Part shown: in pieces, positions 18,813 through 28,163 of the stretch
Position numbering within the stretch: position 1 is the first letter of the stretch
Layout of the letters: each line of letters opens with the position of its first letter
Assembly (NCBI GenBank): GCA_030682715.1
Contig: JAUXNQ010000012.1
Location: 25,177-89,176, forward strand
Source: Methylotenera sp.
Lineage (GTDB): Bacteria > Pseudomonadota > Gammaproteobacteria > Burkholderiales > Methylophilaceae
Length of the DNA stretch: 64,000 nucleotides
Direction: 5' to 3'
The notes under the pieces: generated by a model
Told to the model about the DNA's origin: nothing
Databases searched by the model: none
Seen by the model: the letters and a program-made list of their open reading frames with translations, nothing else
Translations under genes and position numbers: made by a program

Positions 18813-19493
18813 ATGCAGTATCAATTTGAAGTTTTGATGGCATCGCTTAATCAGTTCTGGCTGCAGCTTGCTAGTTTTGTACCTAAGTTACTGGCCGTAG
18901 TGGTCATTCTGTTTTTCGGCTGGATTGTTGCGAAATTGGTAAGACTTGCTGTTAAGCGTTTATTAGAGTTCACGCAATTTGATAAATTTGCGCAAAGATC
19001 AGGCCTAGAGGCCTTTATGAGCAGCGGTAGCCTGCATGTGACACTGAGCGGCGTCATTAGCCAAGTGGTGTATTGGCTAGTGATTATTTTGTTTATTACA
19101 ACAGGTGCGAGTACTTTGGGTTTAAGTGAGGTGGCTAATTTACTGCAACAATTGGCAGGCTATTTACCACGCATTATCTTAGCGATTCTTGTGATTATCT
19201 TTGGTACGCTATTGGCGCGTTTTGTTAATAAACTGATGTTTGCTTGGTTGCATAGTATTAAATTCTCAGCGGCCTTAGCCGTGAGTACTTCTGCTGAGTA
19301 TGGCATCCAAATATTGGCAATATTTGTAGCATTGGAGCAGTTGGGTATTGGCATGCAATTGATTCACTCACTATTTGTGATCGTATTTGGGGCAATTTTC
19401 CTTGCCTTGGCCTTGGCATTTGGTTTAGGCGGTAAAGATTGGGCGGCTAAAACCATTGCAGAGTTAGATGCTAATAGAAATAAAAATAAGTAA
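18813..19493 (+). CDS. TM-helix-repeat (mechanosensitive channel-like) membrane protein
   Basis: A 226-residue inner-membrane protein. It resembles the conserved TM-helix repeat family (PF05552) related to small mechanosensitive channels. Four or five hydrophobic segments are visible, two of them in a repeated pattern: LLAVVVILFFGWIVAKLVR and IILAILVIIFGTLLARFVN. It lacks the beta domain and C-terminal domain of full MscS. The start is supported by AAGGAGG eight bases upstream. The C-terminus (LALAFGLGGKDWAAKTIAEL) is the typical family ending. A channel role is inferred from the family only. Confidence 0.85.
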   Translation: MQYQFEVLMASLNQFWLQLASFVPKLLAVVVILFFGWIVAKLVRLAVKRLLEFTQFDKFAQRSGLEAFMSSGSLHVTLSGVISQVVYWLVIILFITTGASTLGLSEVANLLQQLAGYLPRIILAILVIIFGTLLARFVNKLMFAWLHSIKFSAALAVSTSAEYGIQILAIFVALEQLGIGMQLIHSLFVIVFGAIFLALALAFGLGGKDWAAKTIAELDANRNKNK

Positions 19494-19545
19494 GATTTGG
19501 CTGGTGTGGCTTAAGTCGTATTAGCTTCGTTGTTTTATTACAAAA

Positions 19546-19580
19546 ATGCGGTTTTGGTGCTGCTGGCATCAAAACCGCAT
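19546..19580 (-). terminator. Terminator of the algZR-like operon
   Basis: ATGCGGTTTTG pairs with CAAAACCGCAT, and the inner GTGC/GGCAT bases extend the stem with one wobble. On the minus strand the stem is followed by a T run. It lies just after the response regulator stop, between convergent genes. Confidence 0.85.
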
Positions 19581-19584
19581 ATGT

Positions 19585-20352
19585 TTAAAGTATATGCTGG
19601 CGAATCAGATGTTGCTGTCTTCGGCTAACGGCAATTGTTTCAGGCACATGTTTAAGTAATGCGACCCATTGTTTCTCAGCTTGGTCATCTTGGTTACGTT
19701 TCTCGTAGCCCAAAATGTAAGCATTGGCGGCTAGGCAGTTTCGGTGTAGTCGTGTGAAAAGATTGCTGAACTCTTGCTCTAGATGTGAGAGTGATTCTTC
19801 TATTAAATATTCGCGTTCAGCGGTGCGTACCGTAATGTACTTCAGCTCTGCGCGAAGGTAAATCACATCGCTAATCGGCACCAATAAAATACGGCCACGC
19901 TCGTTAATGCTTAGATGGCTGCGCTTAGGGCTTAATGGCGTTAACGCTTCCAGTTGGCTTGGTATCAGCGCGCGTGCTTTTAGTAGTGCGGTTTGTAGGC
20001 GCTCAAGGCGAATAGGTTTTAATAGATAATCCACAGCATTCATATCAAATGCTTTGATTGCGTAAGTATCATAAGCAGTAGTAAAGATAATCGCTGGTGG
20101 TTTAGGTAGTTTTTGTAAGTGCTGTGCGGCCTCGATACCATCCATTTCAGGCATGCGTATGTCTAGCAATACAATATCTGCTGATGTTTGTTCATTTTGC
20201 GCGCGGTTAATTATATCGAGTAACTCTCTGCCATTTTTTGCCTCAGCTAGTACATGAGTATTTTCAATATCACCCAGTAAAGCTCGTAGCCGATTGCGTG
20301 CAGGCGCCTCATCGTCAACAATTAAAATATTGAGATTAGCGTGATTAACCAT
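19585..20352 (-). CDS. LytTR-family response regulator (AlgR-like)
   Basis: A 255-residue response regulator with an N-terminal receiver domain: acidic pair Asp13-Asp14, phospho-acceptor Asp64 in LLDIRMPEMDG, Lys in LLKPIRLERL. A C-terminal LytTR DNA-binding domain follows (ISDVIYLRAELKYITVRT and FTRLHRNCLANAYILG-like segments). It overlaps the kinase gene by eight bases, forming a pair like AlgZ/AlgR of Pseudomonas. Such systems often control pili or exopolysaccharide. Targets here are unknown. Confidence 0.93.
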   Translation of the reverse strand: MVNHANLNILIVDDEAPARNRLRALLGDIENTHVLAEAKNGRELLDIINRAQNEQTSADIVLLDIRMPEMDGIEAAQHLQKLPKPPAIIFTTAYDTYAIKAFDMNAVDYLLKPIRLERLQTALLKARALIPSQLEALTPLSPKRSHLSINERGRILLVPISDVIYLRAELKYITVRTAEREYLIEESLSHLEQEFSNLFTRLHRNCLAANAYILGYEKRNQDDQAEKQWVALLKHVPETIAVSRRQQHLIRQHIL

Positions 20353-21349
20353 TTGTCTTTTGTTGTTGATTAGGCAAAGTAATATGTACCTCGTATGTGT
20401 CGTTTACCTGTTTGCTTTTCAATGAGGCTTCGAGGTCAAAATGTAGCGTAAGCCGTTCTTTAATGTTCTTAAGTGCCATGTTGTTGCCAGTGTGGTGCTT
20501 ACTTTGTGCTGTGTATGGATTTTTTAGTACCAAATGCACTTCATTTTTTTTGGTGTATATCTGAACCGTAATAGTACCGCCACCAGCTAATGGCTCTATC
20601 CCATGGTAGACGGCATTCTCAACGAGCGGTTGTAGCAGCAATGGCGGGATGAGAATATCAGGCGGCACATCGTTAATCAGCCATTCTACGTTTAGTCTTT
20701 CATCTAAGCGTAGTTTCTCTAGGGCTAAATACTGACGACAGAGCCCAATTTCCTGTGCGATTGGCACCAGCTCCCGATTTTCTGCCATCAATACACGAAA
20801 TAAATCCGCCATGTCTTCCAGTGCAGTTTCAGCTTGCTTCGGCTGGTCACGAATCAACGACAACACAGCATTTAGACTATTAAACAGAAAATGTGGACGA
20901 ATACGCGCTTGTAAGGCTTGTAGTCTGGCCTCGGTCACCGCGGGCGAATAGACGCGATGATGTAGGTTAAAGTAATACAAGGTAATCGCGCTAATTATCC
21001 AAGTGTAAATAACTATGCGGGCGAGTGAGGGTATGTCGCTGAATATCCAAAATTGTGCAAAAAAGCCATGTATGCCAGATGCACTGAGCGTTACCAGCAT
21101 GAAAATAACAATGATCGCTTGTCGATAAGATACTTTTTTTAGAAAGCTAGCACAGCTATACAGTAAAAACAGGCTAATAAGTAAGATAGGTTGAGCGAAA
21201 GTAGAAATGCTCGTTATTTGATATGAAAACGTATTAATGCTATCGCTTAGAATAAAGGCGCCTAACATCAACGCTGAGTTAGCGATAATGAGGATGCGTA
21301 AGACGACCCCTAAATTGCGTAAATTAGGCAGGCGGCTCGTATTTTTCAT
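20345..21349 (-). CDS. LytS/AlgZ-type sensor histidine kinase
   Basis: A 334-residue membrane kinase. Roughly the first 130 residues hold about four hydrophobic segments. A His_kinase domain (PF06580) follows, with the phospho-acceptor His153 in RPHFLFNSLNAV, then an ATPase domain with the N-box segment PLVENAVYHGIEP. There is no HAMP or PAS domain. It overlaps the LytTR regulator, and the two form one two-component system. The 266-base gap to divergent argH holds the likely promoter. The signal is unknown. Confidence 0.92.
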   Translation of the reverse strand: MKNTSRLPNLRNLGVVLRILIIANSALMLGAFILSDSINTFSYQITSISTFAQPILLISLFLLYSCASFLKKVSYRQAIIVIFMLVTLSASGIHGFFAQFWIFSDIPSLARIVIYTWIISAITLYYFNLHHRVYSPAVTEARLQALQARIRPHFLFNSLNAVLSLIRDQPKQAETALEDMADLFRVLMAENRELVPIAQEIGLCRQYLALEKLRLDERLNVEWLINDVPPDILIPPLLLQPLVENAVYHGIEPLAGGGTITVQIYTKKNEVHLVLKNPYTAQSKHHTGNNMALKNIKERLTLHFDLEASLKSKQVNDTYEVHITLPNQQQKTNG

Positions 21350-21615
21350 CGGGTTTTTATCTGCATTTATGTAGCCTGATGCGATCGCTTTATCTTAAAT
21401 GACTTTATTTTGCATTATACTAATGCATATAAGTAGTTTGTTATTAAGCATTTTTTAATGTTGAATAAAATTTGTACAACAATCGCAATTTAATTCCTTT
21501 TATAGACAGAGTAAGTGGGTTAACCATTTAAGCTTAATGCAAAGGCTGGCTCTTTCATTAACACTTCTATCAATAAATAGGTATATGAAAAGTTAATACT
21601 AGATAGGCAAATAAA

Positions 21616-23058
21616 GTGACACAGAAAATAAGCGCGCTCAATAAAAAAGACACCAGTTGGTCTGGGCGTTTTAATGAGCCAGTGGCTGAGCTAGTTAAAA
21701 AATATACAGCATCTATTGGTTTTGATTATCGTTTAGCCTCTTTTGATATTGAGGGCTCAATCGCCCACGCGCGTATGTTAAGTGCGCAGGGTATTATTTC
21801 TCAGGAAGATTTCAACGCGATTGAAACTGGCTTGAATGAAATTCTTGAAGAAATCAATGCAGGCCAATTTGAATGGTCGCTAGATTTAGAAGACGTGCAT
21901 CTTAATATAGAGAAGCGCTTAACCGATAAAATCGGTGATGCAGGTAAGCGCTTACATACTGGCAGAAGCCGTAACGATCAAGTGGCAACCGATGTAAGGC
22001 TTTGGCTACGGACTACTTGCGAGCAGGTGATTGCAGGTTTATTTAACTTACAAACTAGTTTGCTTGATTTGGCTGAAGCTAATTTTGACACCGTCATGCC
22101 TGGTTTTACGCATTTGCAGGTAGCGCAACCAGTGACCTTTGGTCACCATTTAATGGCGTATTACGAAATGTTGAAACGTGATATTTCACGTTTTGAAGAC
22201 TGTAAAAAACGTATGAATATGTTGCCATTGGGTGCCGCAGCTTTGGCTGGTACCAGCTACCCGATAGATCGTGAAAACGTTGCTGCGAGTTTAGGTTTTG
22301 CTGGTGTATGTGAGAACTCACTAGATGCAGTGTCAGACCGTGATTTTGCGATTGAATTTACCTTTGCCGCGTCCACAGTGATGATGCATTTATCAAGGCT
22401 TTCTGAGGAGCTGATTCTATGGAGCTCGCCACGATTCGCGTTTATTGATATTGCAGACCGCTTCTGCACTGGCTCATCGATTATGCCGCAGAAGAAAAAC
22501 CCAGATGTGCCAGAGTTGGTGCGTGGTAAAACAGGCCGTGTTTATGGGCATTTAATGGGGCTGTTGACTTTAATGAAAGGGCAGCCACTTGCCTATAACA
22601 AAGACAACCAAGAAGATAAAGAGCCATTGTTTGATACTGCTGATACGCTATTAGTGACATTGGAAATCTACGCAGACATGCTACGTTTGCCAGTGATAGA
22701 AAATGGCGTGGTAGTAAAAGCTGGCTTTACCGTGAATAAAGAAAATATGCGTAAAGCCGCGAGCGAAGGCTTTGCGACTGCAACCGATTTGGCTGATTAC
22801 CTCGTAAAAAAAGGCATGCCATTTAGAGATGCACATGAGGCGGTAGCTTTGGCTGTGCGTTATGCGGTAGATCAAAAAGTGGATTTAAGTGACCTACCTT
22901 TAGCTAAACTACAAGCGTTTGCTAAAGAAATCACTGATGATGTTTATGCCGTGCTTACTTTGGATGGATCACTCAATAGCCGTAACCATATTGGTGGCAC
23001 TGCACCATCGCAGGTAAAAGCAGCAATCGCTAGAGCGAGAAAGTTACTTGAAAGTTAG
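21616..23058 (+). CDS. argH: Argininosuccinate lyase
   Basis: Last step of arginine synthesis, splitting argininosuccinate into arginine and fumarate. The 480 residues include the N-terminal [33 protein letters not shown] and the superfamily signature [12 protein letters not shown] near residue 290. It starts with GTG. Most of its frame is clearly coding and complete. It is monocistronic; argC lies 27 kb away in the window. Confidence 0.97.
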   Translation: MTQKISALNKKDTSWSGRFNEPVAELVKKYTASIGFDYRLASFDIEGSIAHARMLSAQGIISQEDFNAIETGLNEILEEINAGQFEWSLDLEDVHLNIEKRLTDKIGDAGKRLHTGRSRNDQVATDVRLWLRTTCEQVIAGLFNLQTSLLDLAEANFDTVMPGFTHLQVAQPVTFGHHLMAYYEMLKRDISRFEDCKKRMNMLPLGAAALAGTSYPIDRENVAASLGFAGVCENSLDAVSDRDFAIEFTFAASTVMMHLSRLSEELILWSSPRFAFIDIADRFCTGSSIMPQKKNPDVPELVRGKTGRVYGHLMGLLTLMKGQPLAYNKDNQEDKEPLFDTADTLLVTLEIYADMLRLPVIENGVVVKAGFTVNKENMRKAASEGFATATDLADYLVKKGMPFRDAHEAVALAVRYAVDQKVDLSDLPLAKLQAFAKEITDDVYAVLTLDGSLNSRNHIGGTAPSQVKAAIARARKLLES

Positions 23059-23253
23059 TAGATTGTATTTTGAGTAGGGATACTTTAGCAATATTCGCTT
23101 TTATTCTGCGGTTAGTGCTTGATGTTGCTTAGAGTAAATCATGTAGGTTGAACTGTCGCTGTATGGCATCAGGTTCAACTGCATGGGTTGCTTGAGACAG
23201 TATTATCCGCCTTTACTGGCCCATAATATTCGCATAGTGCAATGTAGTTAAGG

Positions 23254-23760
23254 TTAATGAGCTTTTGTAGGGCCGTTAATTGGGAACGTTGTATTTCTGC
23301 TGATAAACCAGTCTTGAAGCTTAAGAGACTGTTCATTACTTAGTTTAAGATGCGCTAAATTTCTTAATATAAAATCTATAATACTTCTCTCGGTTGTTTC
23401 ATCGACAGCTGTCCATAAGGCGCTCGACAGTGCGACAAATACTGAGTTCTTAGCATCAAGTACGATAGTGCTATCATCCTCATCATCAACTAGTGTTTGT
23501 TTACCAACCTGAGAGCCTGGGTCACTTAAGAGTAGGGCTTCAGGTGACTCTAGTGCGGTAATGAGCGCTCTTAAAATATGAGAACGTGCTCTTCTTAATT
23601 CATCGGTCGTGCAGCAGCGGGTAACGAAGCTTGCTAAGGCATAAGGAGGTTTTAATGAAAACTCTGTTTCCCACATGCTTAATGCCTGCGACATCTCCGT
23701 AGCATTTAAAAATGGTTTTAGGCCCGTATAAATGGCGCGGCGTCTTAATGGTAAGTTCAT
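23254..23760 (-). CDS. Unknown protein downstream of the ammonium transporter
   Basis: A 168-residue soluble protein that I cannot assign. It is mostly helical, with a Leu/Ala/Arg-rich middle (DELRRARSHILRALITALE), an acidic patch DDEDDS near residue 94 and a C-terminal helical segment. It has no signal peptide or membrane helix. It begins ten bases after the end of the amtB frame and runs the same way, so it is likely cotranscribed from the sigma-54-type promoter upstream of amtB. That suggests a link with nitrogen status, by context only. Confidence 0.6.
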   Translation of the reverse strand: MNLPLRRRAIYTGLKPFLNATEMSQALSMWETEFSLKPPYALASFVTRCCTTDELRRARSHILRALITALESPEALLLSDPGSQVGKQTLVDDEDDSTIVLDAKNSVFVALSSALWTAVDETTERSIIDFILRNLAHLKLSNEQSLKLQDWFISRNTTFPINGPTKAH

Positions 23761-23770
23761 CTGCTACTTC

Positions 23771-25116
23771 TTATAGTTTCTGTAGTAGTTCTAAATTCTC
23801 AGCTTTATAAGCTGCATTGTGGCTAAACTCCGGGTAGGCAATCTCACCATGTTCAGTAATATCTAAACCGCGTTGCTCATGCATGGTGCTCACACGTAAA
23901 CCAACGGTTGCCTTAATTAAGCCATACATAATGAGGGCCGCAAAGAAAACCCAAATAAACGTAGCGCTGATGCCTATTAGTTGCACAATAATTTGATCAC
24001 TATTAAACATATTCCCTTTTAGGAATATGCCTGCGGCTAAAGTGCCCCATACACCAGCAAAACCATGCACAGAAATGGCACCAACAACATCATCAATGCG
24101 CACCTTTTCTAGTAAAAGTACACCCAACACTGAAATGACACCGCCAATAAAGCCAGTAAGCGCAGCGTAAGGCACATCTGTTGTGGCGTAACCTGCGGTA
24201 ATGGCAACTAGCCCAGCAATACTGCCATTAACAGTATTGCTAATTAATATGGGTTTGCGCACCATGACGCTAATGAGCACCGCACCAACAGCGCCTGCTG
24301 CTCCAGATAGTTGCGTGTTAAGCACAATTAGCCCAATATTGGTGCTTGCTTCTAACGTGCTACCAGCATTAAAACCAAACCAGCCAAACCATAAGATAAA
24401 GCCACCAAGACCAAGCATGCCGATATTATGGCCAGGAATGCTATGGATTTTTCCACTTTCACTAAAGCGACCTAAGCGTGGGCCCAGTAAAATAACGCAC
24501 TGCAAGTGCGCACCAGCCACCTAGTGAATGTACAACGGTAGATCCTGCAAAATCAATAAATCCCATTTGTTTTAACCAGCCTTGATCATTCCATATCCAG
24601 CTACCCAACACTGGGTAAATGACCGCTGTAATACCGATAGCGCCAAATAAATAAGAGAGATAGTTTGTGCGCTCTGCCATGGCGCCACTCACGATGGTGG
24701 CGGCAGTGGAGGCAAACATGATATGAAAAACAGCAGGGTGAATTCCCAGTCATCTCCATAACCTAACGCAAAGTGATCTGTACCTACCCTCCAGTTGCGT
24801 TACTACCAAACATCAAACCATACCCTACCAGCCAAAACAGCACGGTACCTACGCACAAGTCCATATAGTTTTTCATCATGACGTTGACAGCATTTTTGGA
24901 GCGAGACATGCCAGTTTCTAGCATGGCAAAGCCTGCTTGCATCAGAAATACTAAGGCGCCAGCAAGTACAACCCAGACACTATTGATTGCAATTGTCGAA
25001 ACCGTTTCATTGGTGATTTGATTGGTGACCGCACCAGCGAAAGAGACTGATGGAATAACTATACCTAATGTAAAACCTAGGATAGTAAGCGCGGTTAGAC
25101 AAGTAATTCTTTGCAT
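23771..25116 (-). pseudogene. amtB: Ammonium transporter AmtB, disrupted by three frame changes
   Basis: The three fragments together make an almost complete Amt protein. The first (25116-24784) has a signal peptide and the first two helices with the MLETGMSRSKNAVNVM segment. The second (about 24719-24462) holds DFAGSTVVHSLGGW. The third (about 24520-23771) runs from GPRLGRF through VHGFAGVWGTLAAGIF to the C-terminus. Frame is lost near 24786 (one base missing), near 24730 (one base missing) and near 24500 (one base extra). Sequence in the correct frame continues across each break, for example GTDHFALGYGDDWEF between the first two. No other defect is seen, so decay is recent or these are sequencing errors. 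Confidence 0.85.
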
Positions 25117-25163
25117 AAATAACCTATGGCGTAAATGATTGTAATTTTTTATATTTCATACGA

Positions 25164-25180
25164 AGCAATATGTATGCCAT
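25164..25180 (-). promoter_or_regulatory. Sigma-54-type promoter of amtB
   Basis: Read on the minus strand the site is TGGCATACATATTGCT, with GG and GC separated by ten bases, matching the -24/-12 pattern TGGCAC(N)TTGC except at the CG. It lies about 50 bases before the amtB start. A GGTGCA/TGCACC hexamer at 25195-25200 resembles half of an NtrC site. Nitrogen-controlled expression is inferred. Confidence 0.65.
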
Positions 25181-25362
25181 GGTGTAAAAGAAAGGTGCAG
25201 AATAAACAAGATGTAGCGCTGAGTGCTTGGTACTTAATAAAAAGCGATGGCAAGTAAACTTTAATCAAAATGATTTAAAGAATATTAAATATTTTTGAAC
25301 AACTGAGCATGATGATTTGTCTTTAAACAAGCAATCTAACTATTAAGAGCGAATTAACCACG

Positions 25363-25953
25363 ATGAATAAACTTTTACAGATCATTTATATTAGCCGTTC
25401 TACATTTAAATCAACTGATTCACTGAATAGAATTGAGCCAAACGTTGCAAGAATTCTGGCTAAATCTAGAATAAATAATCGTAAAAATGGCTTAGTTGGT
25501 GTGTTGTACTTTGGCGATGGCGTTTTCTTTCAATGTCTTGAGGGAGATGAGGCAACAATCAATCAGCTAATGAGTAAATTAGAAGCAGACTCACGCCACA
25601 AAGATTTAAAAGTGGTATCGAGGAAATATATCGATCAGCTTTCGTTCTCTGATTGGGCAATGAAATTTGCGCCAATTGATGCCAAGATAGCACGTTTTCT
25701 TAAAGCAAACGGATTTGAGCGGTTTAATCCATATTTATTTTCAGACGAAACGGTTAGTAACTTTTTGAATGAATTATTTTATGCGGATGATCCAACCAAC
25801 CCCTTGGGGGCATCATTGCTACCAAGGGAAGGTTTTGAGGGTGCTACAGTTCAGTCTGCTGGTAAAAGAACTGCTAACTTAGCATTGATGTGCTCAGTAT
25901 TAGCTTTATTGATTTCCATATTCTCGCTTCTAGCTGCAAAAAACTTGATTTAG
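25363..25953 (+). CDS. BLUF blue-light sensor with C-terminal membrane anchor
   Basis: A 196-residue photoreceptor. The BLUF domain (residues 1-105) keeps the flavin-switch residues: Tyr9 in IIYISRS, Asn38/Asn39 in SRINNRKNG, Gln57 in FFQCLEG and Trp98 in FSDWAM. The last 25 residues form a hydrophobic helix (LALMCSVLALLISIFSLLAA), so the sensor appears anchored in the membrane by its C-terminus. There is no effector domain, so it probably acts by protein contact. It is divergent from amtB. Light sensing is well supported, while the output is unknown. Confidence 0.88.
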   Translation: MNKLLQIIYISRSTFKSTDSLNRIEPNVARILAKSRINNRKNGLVGVLYFGDGVFFQCLEGDEATINQLMSKLEADSRHKDLKVVSRKYIDQLSFSDWAMKFAPIDAKIARFLKANGFERFNPYLFSDETVSNFLNELFYADDPTNPLGASLLPREGFEGATVQSAGKRTANLALMCSVLALLISIFSLLAAKNLI

Positions 25954-26015
25954 TAAGCTTCAGTGAACTAACAGCTGATTTTTATTAGGGTAGTTAGATG
26001 CGGGCGTTGGATTCT

Positions 26016-27266
26016 TTACTCATCATCTAAAAAAATCGTTAATAACTCGTTTAAATAGCGTTGACCTAACAGGGTTGGTTTAATGTAGCCATCTTGAATA
26101 GTCAGCAGTTTTTTAGCTTGTGCTTGTTTGATTGCTGGTTCTAGCGTGATGAGGTTAAGCCCTGTGTGTTGTTGAAACAAGCCTAGTGGTACACCATCAA
26201 TCAGCCTGAGTGCGTTCATCATAAATTCAAACCCTAGTGCATCTTGGCTAATGATAGATTCACTCTCAACGGCACTGCCGTGAAGCGCTTGCTCCATATA
26301 TGCTTTAGGGTGTTTTGGGCGAGTTTCTCTGGTGATTTTATCGTGGTAGCTTAATTTGCTGTGGGCGCCTGCGCCAATGCCTAGGTAATCGCCAAATTGC
26401 CAGTAATTGAGATTGTGTCTAGCCTGCTGGCCTTTTTTGGCAAATGCGGAGGTTTCGTAATGCTCATAACCATGTTGTGCCAGTAAGTTTTCAATCTCAA
26501 TTTGCATTTCAGCGCTGGTGTCATCATCAGGCAGGCTTGGCGGCGTATGATAAAACGGCGTATTGGGCTCAAGTGTTAAATGATAAAAAGAGAGGTGGTC
26601 AGGATTAAATGCAACGGCCTGCTTTGCATCGGCTAAAGCATCTGTTAATGATTGATTTGGCAGACCATACATCACATCCAGATTAACGCGATCAAAGGTA
26701 GTGAGTGCTAACTCTGCGGCGTAAATCGCTTGTTTGTCATCATGAATCCGTCCCAATGCTTTTAAATAGTCAGCATTGAAGCTTTGTATACCTAGCGATA
26801 GCCGATTAACGCCAGCTTGTTTGTAACCAGCGAAGTTGGCAATGTCCACTGTGCCAGGGTTGGCTTCAAGTGTGATTTCAGCGTCATATTCTAAGGGCGT
26901 AAGTGCGCGTACTTGGCTTAAAATGGTATCAATCGCTTCAGGTGAGAATAAGCTTGGTGTGCCGCCACCAAAGAATATACTTTTGATTTTTCTGCCCCAC
27001 ACTTTTGGTGTGGCAAGTTCTAGGTCTTTAGTCAGCGCTTCTACGTAGGCTTTTTCTGGGAGTTCGCCGTTTTTATGGCGGCTTTCGTGTGAGTTAAAGT
27101 CACAATAAGGACATTTCTGCACACACCAAGGGATATGGATGTATAAAGAAAGCGGTGGCGGGTTACTTAAGCCAGAAAGGGTTGCCGCACCCGCAAGTGG
27201 CGCAACAGTATTAATTAACTGAGGCTTAAACTCAGCAGCCGCTTTAATTTCAATAATCTTTTTAAT
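26016..27266 (-). CDS. hemW: Radical SAM haem chaperone HemW, apparent ATT start
   Basis: A HemN-like radical SAM protein that handles haem and binds a [4Fe-4S] cluster. The cluster motif is HIPWCVQKCPYCDFNSH. FFGGGTPSLF and EANPGTV follow, and the C-terminal HemN domain is complete. A GTG at 27122 would start after the first cluster Cys and cannot be the true start. Upstream, the frame is open to 27272 with no ATG, GTG or TTG. An ATT at 27264-27266, with AAGGTGA a few bases upstream, is the best start and gives 416 residues, near the family length. The frame from there reads as coding, beginning I/M-K-K-I-I-E-I-K. Confidence 0.85.
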   Translation of the reverse strand: MKKIIEIKAAAEFKPQLINTVAPLAGAATLSGLSNPPPLSLYIHIPWCVQKCPYCDFNSHESRHKNGELPEKAYVEALTKDLELATPKVWGRKIKSIFFGGGTPSLFSPEAIDTILSQVRALTPLEYDAEITLEANPGTVDIANFAGYKQAGVNRLSLGIQSFNADYLKALGRIHDDKQAIYAAELALTTFDRVNLDVMYGLPNQSLTDALADAKQAVAFNPDHLSFYHLTLEPNTPFYHTPPSLPDDDTSAEMQIEIENLLAQHGYEHYETSAFAKKGQQARHNLNYWQFGDYLGIGAGAHSKLSYHDKITRETRPKHPKAYMEQALHGSAVESESIISQDALGFEFMMNALRLIDGVPLGLFQQHTGLNLITLEPAIKQAQAKKLLTIQDGYIKPTLLGQRYLNELLTIFLDDE

Positions 27267-27321
27267 GACAAATCACCTTGAATGCAAAATCCGCTTGAAT
27301 GTAAAAGCCTTGAGAGCCGCT

Positions 27322-27543
27322 TTACTTTTGGTAAGGGTTGATGAGCGCATCTACTAATTGATGGAGTGCCTCGCGCATTTGTTGTTCTGATACTTCCATG
27401 AGTAAACCATCTTCAAGCGCATCTTGCGCAATTTGCTTTAGTTCATCAAAGTTTTCAGTCATCACTTTCACTTTTTCAGTGCATGAGACCACGCTGCCAT
27501 CATCCCGTAACCATTTAGGCCATGCTTGCTCTGGCTTAGTCAT
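27322..27543 (-). CDS. Small conserved protein between rdgB and hemW
   Basis: A 73-residue soluble, acidic protein beginning MTKPEQAWPKWLRDDGSVV, with one Cys and a helical second half. Its ATG overlaps the rdgB stop by eight bases (ATGACTAA region), so it is translated together with rdgB. Similar small proteins accompany rdgB/hemW in other betaproteobacteria, as far as I recall. Its function is unknown. Confidence 0.75.
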   Translation of the reverse strand: MTKPEQAWPKWLRDDGSVVSCTEKVKVMTENFDELKQIAQDALEDGLLMEVSEQQMREALHQLVDALINPYQK

Positions 27544-28159
27544 GACTGAGCCTTTCCAGCTTTTGTAGCAGTTTTACCATGGCATGGCCGCGGTGACTAA
27601 TACGGCTTTTAATGTCTAAAGGCAGTTCGGCCACAGTTTTATCGGTTTTTGCATCTAAAAACAGAGGGTCGTAACCAAAGCCATCCGTGCCCCGCAGTTC
27701 AGTTAAAATCTCTCCAATCCATTGGCCTTCTGCAATGATAGGCTCAGGATCGTGCTCATGACGCACCAGTACCATGACGCAGTAAAAATGCGCATGACGA
27801 TTAGTTTCGCCTTGTAATGCATCTAGTAATTTTAGGTTGTTTCGAGCGTCTTGGCTAAGCGTAGAAAGCGCGTCTGCTTCTGCGTATCTGGCTGAACGTA
27901 CGCCAGGTGCGCCGAGTAAGGCATCGACACATAAGCCAGAATCATCCGCCAACGCTGGTAAGCCCGTATGTTTGCTGGCATGTCTGGCTTTGGCCAAGGC
28001 ATTTTCTATAAAGGTGCATAATGGTTCTTCACACTCTGGCACATTGAGATTAGATTGCGGAATGATCTCAATCGCTAATGGGCTGAGTAAGTGCTGAATT
28101 TCACGTAACTTGCCTTTGTTGCCAGTGGCAATCACAAGTTGATTAAATGGTAGCGCCAT
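27536..28159 (-). CDS. rdgB: XTP/dITP diphosphatase (RdgB/Ham1)
   Basis: Hydrolyses non-canonical purine nucleotides (XTP, dITP, ITP) to monophosphates to clean the nucleotide pool. N-terminal VIATGNKGKLREI is the nucleotide-binding loop. ALADDSGLCVDAL holds the metal-binding Asp pair, and GTDGFGYDPLFL and SHRGHAM are the later family motifs. The ATG at 28159 is chosen; a TTG at 28189 would add ten residues and overlap rph. It lies between rph and a small coupled gene. Confidence 0.95.
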   Translation of the reverse strand: MALPFNQLVIATGNKGKLREIQHLLSPLAIEIIPQSNLNVPECEEPLCTFIENALAKARHASKHTGLPALADDSGLCVDALLGAPGVRSARYAEADALSTLSQDARNNLKLLDALQGETNRHAHFYCVMVLVRHEHDPEPIIAEGQWIGEILTELRGTDGFGYDPLFLDAKTDKTVAELPLDIKSRISHRGHAMVKLLQKLERLSHD

Positions 28160-28163
28160 GTGT

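Noticed and set aside
23150..23215. tRNA-like T-arm sequence GGTTCAACTGC between argH and the unknown gene
   Set aside because: No acceptor stem or anticodon arm can be formed around it. It pairs instead with an upstream GTTGAAC as a simple inverted repeat.
24462..24719. Separate 85-residue membrane protein inside the amtB region
   Set aside because: Its sequence is the middle of AmtB in another frame, so it is a fragment of the broken gene and not an independent gene.
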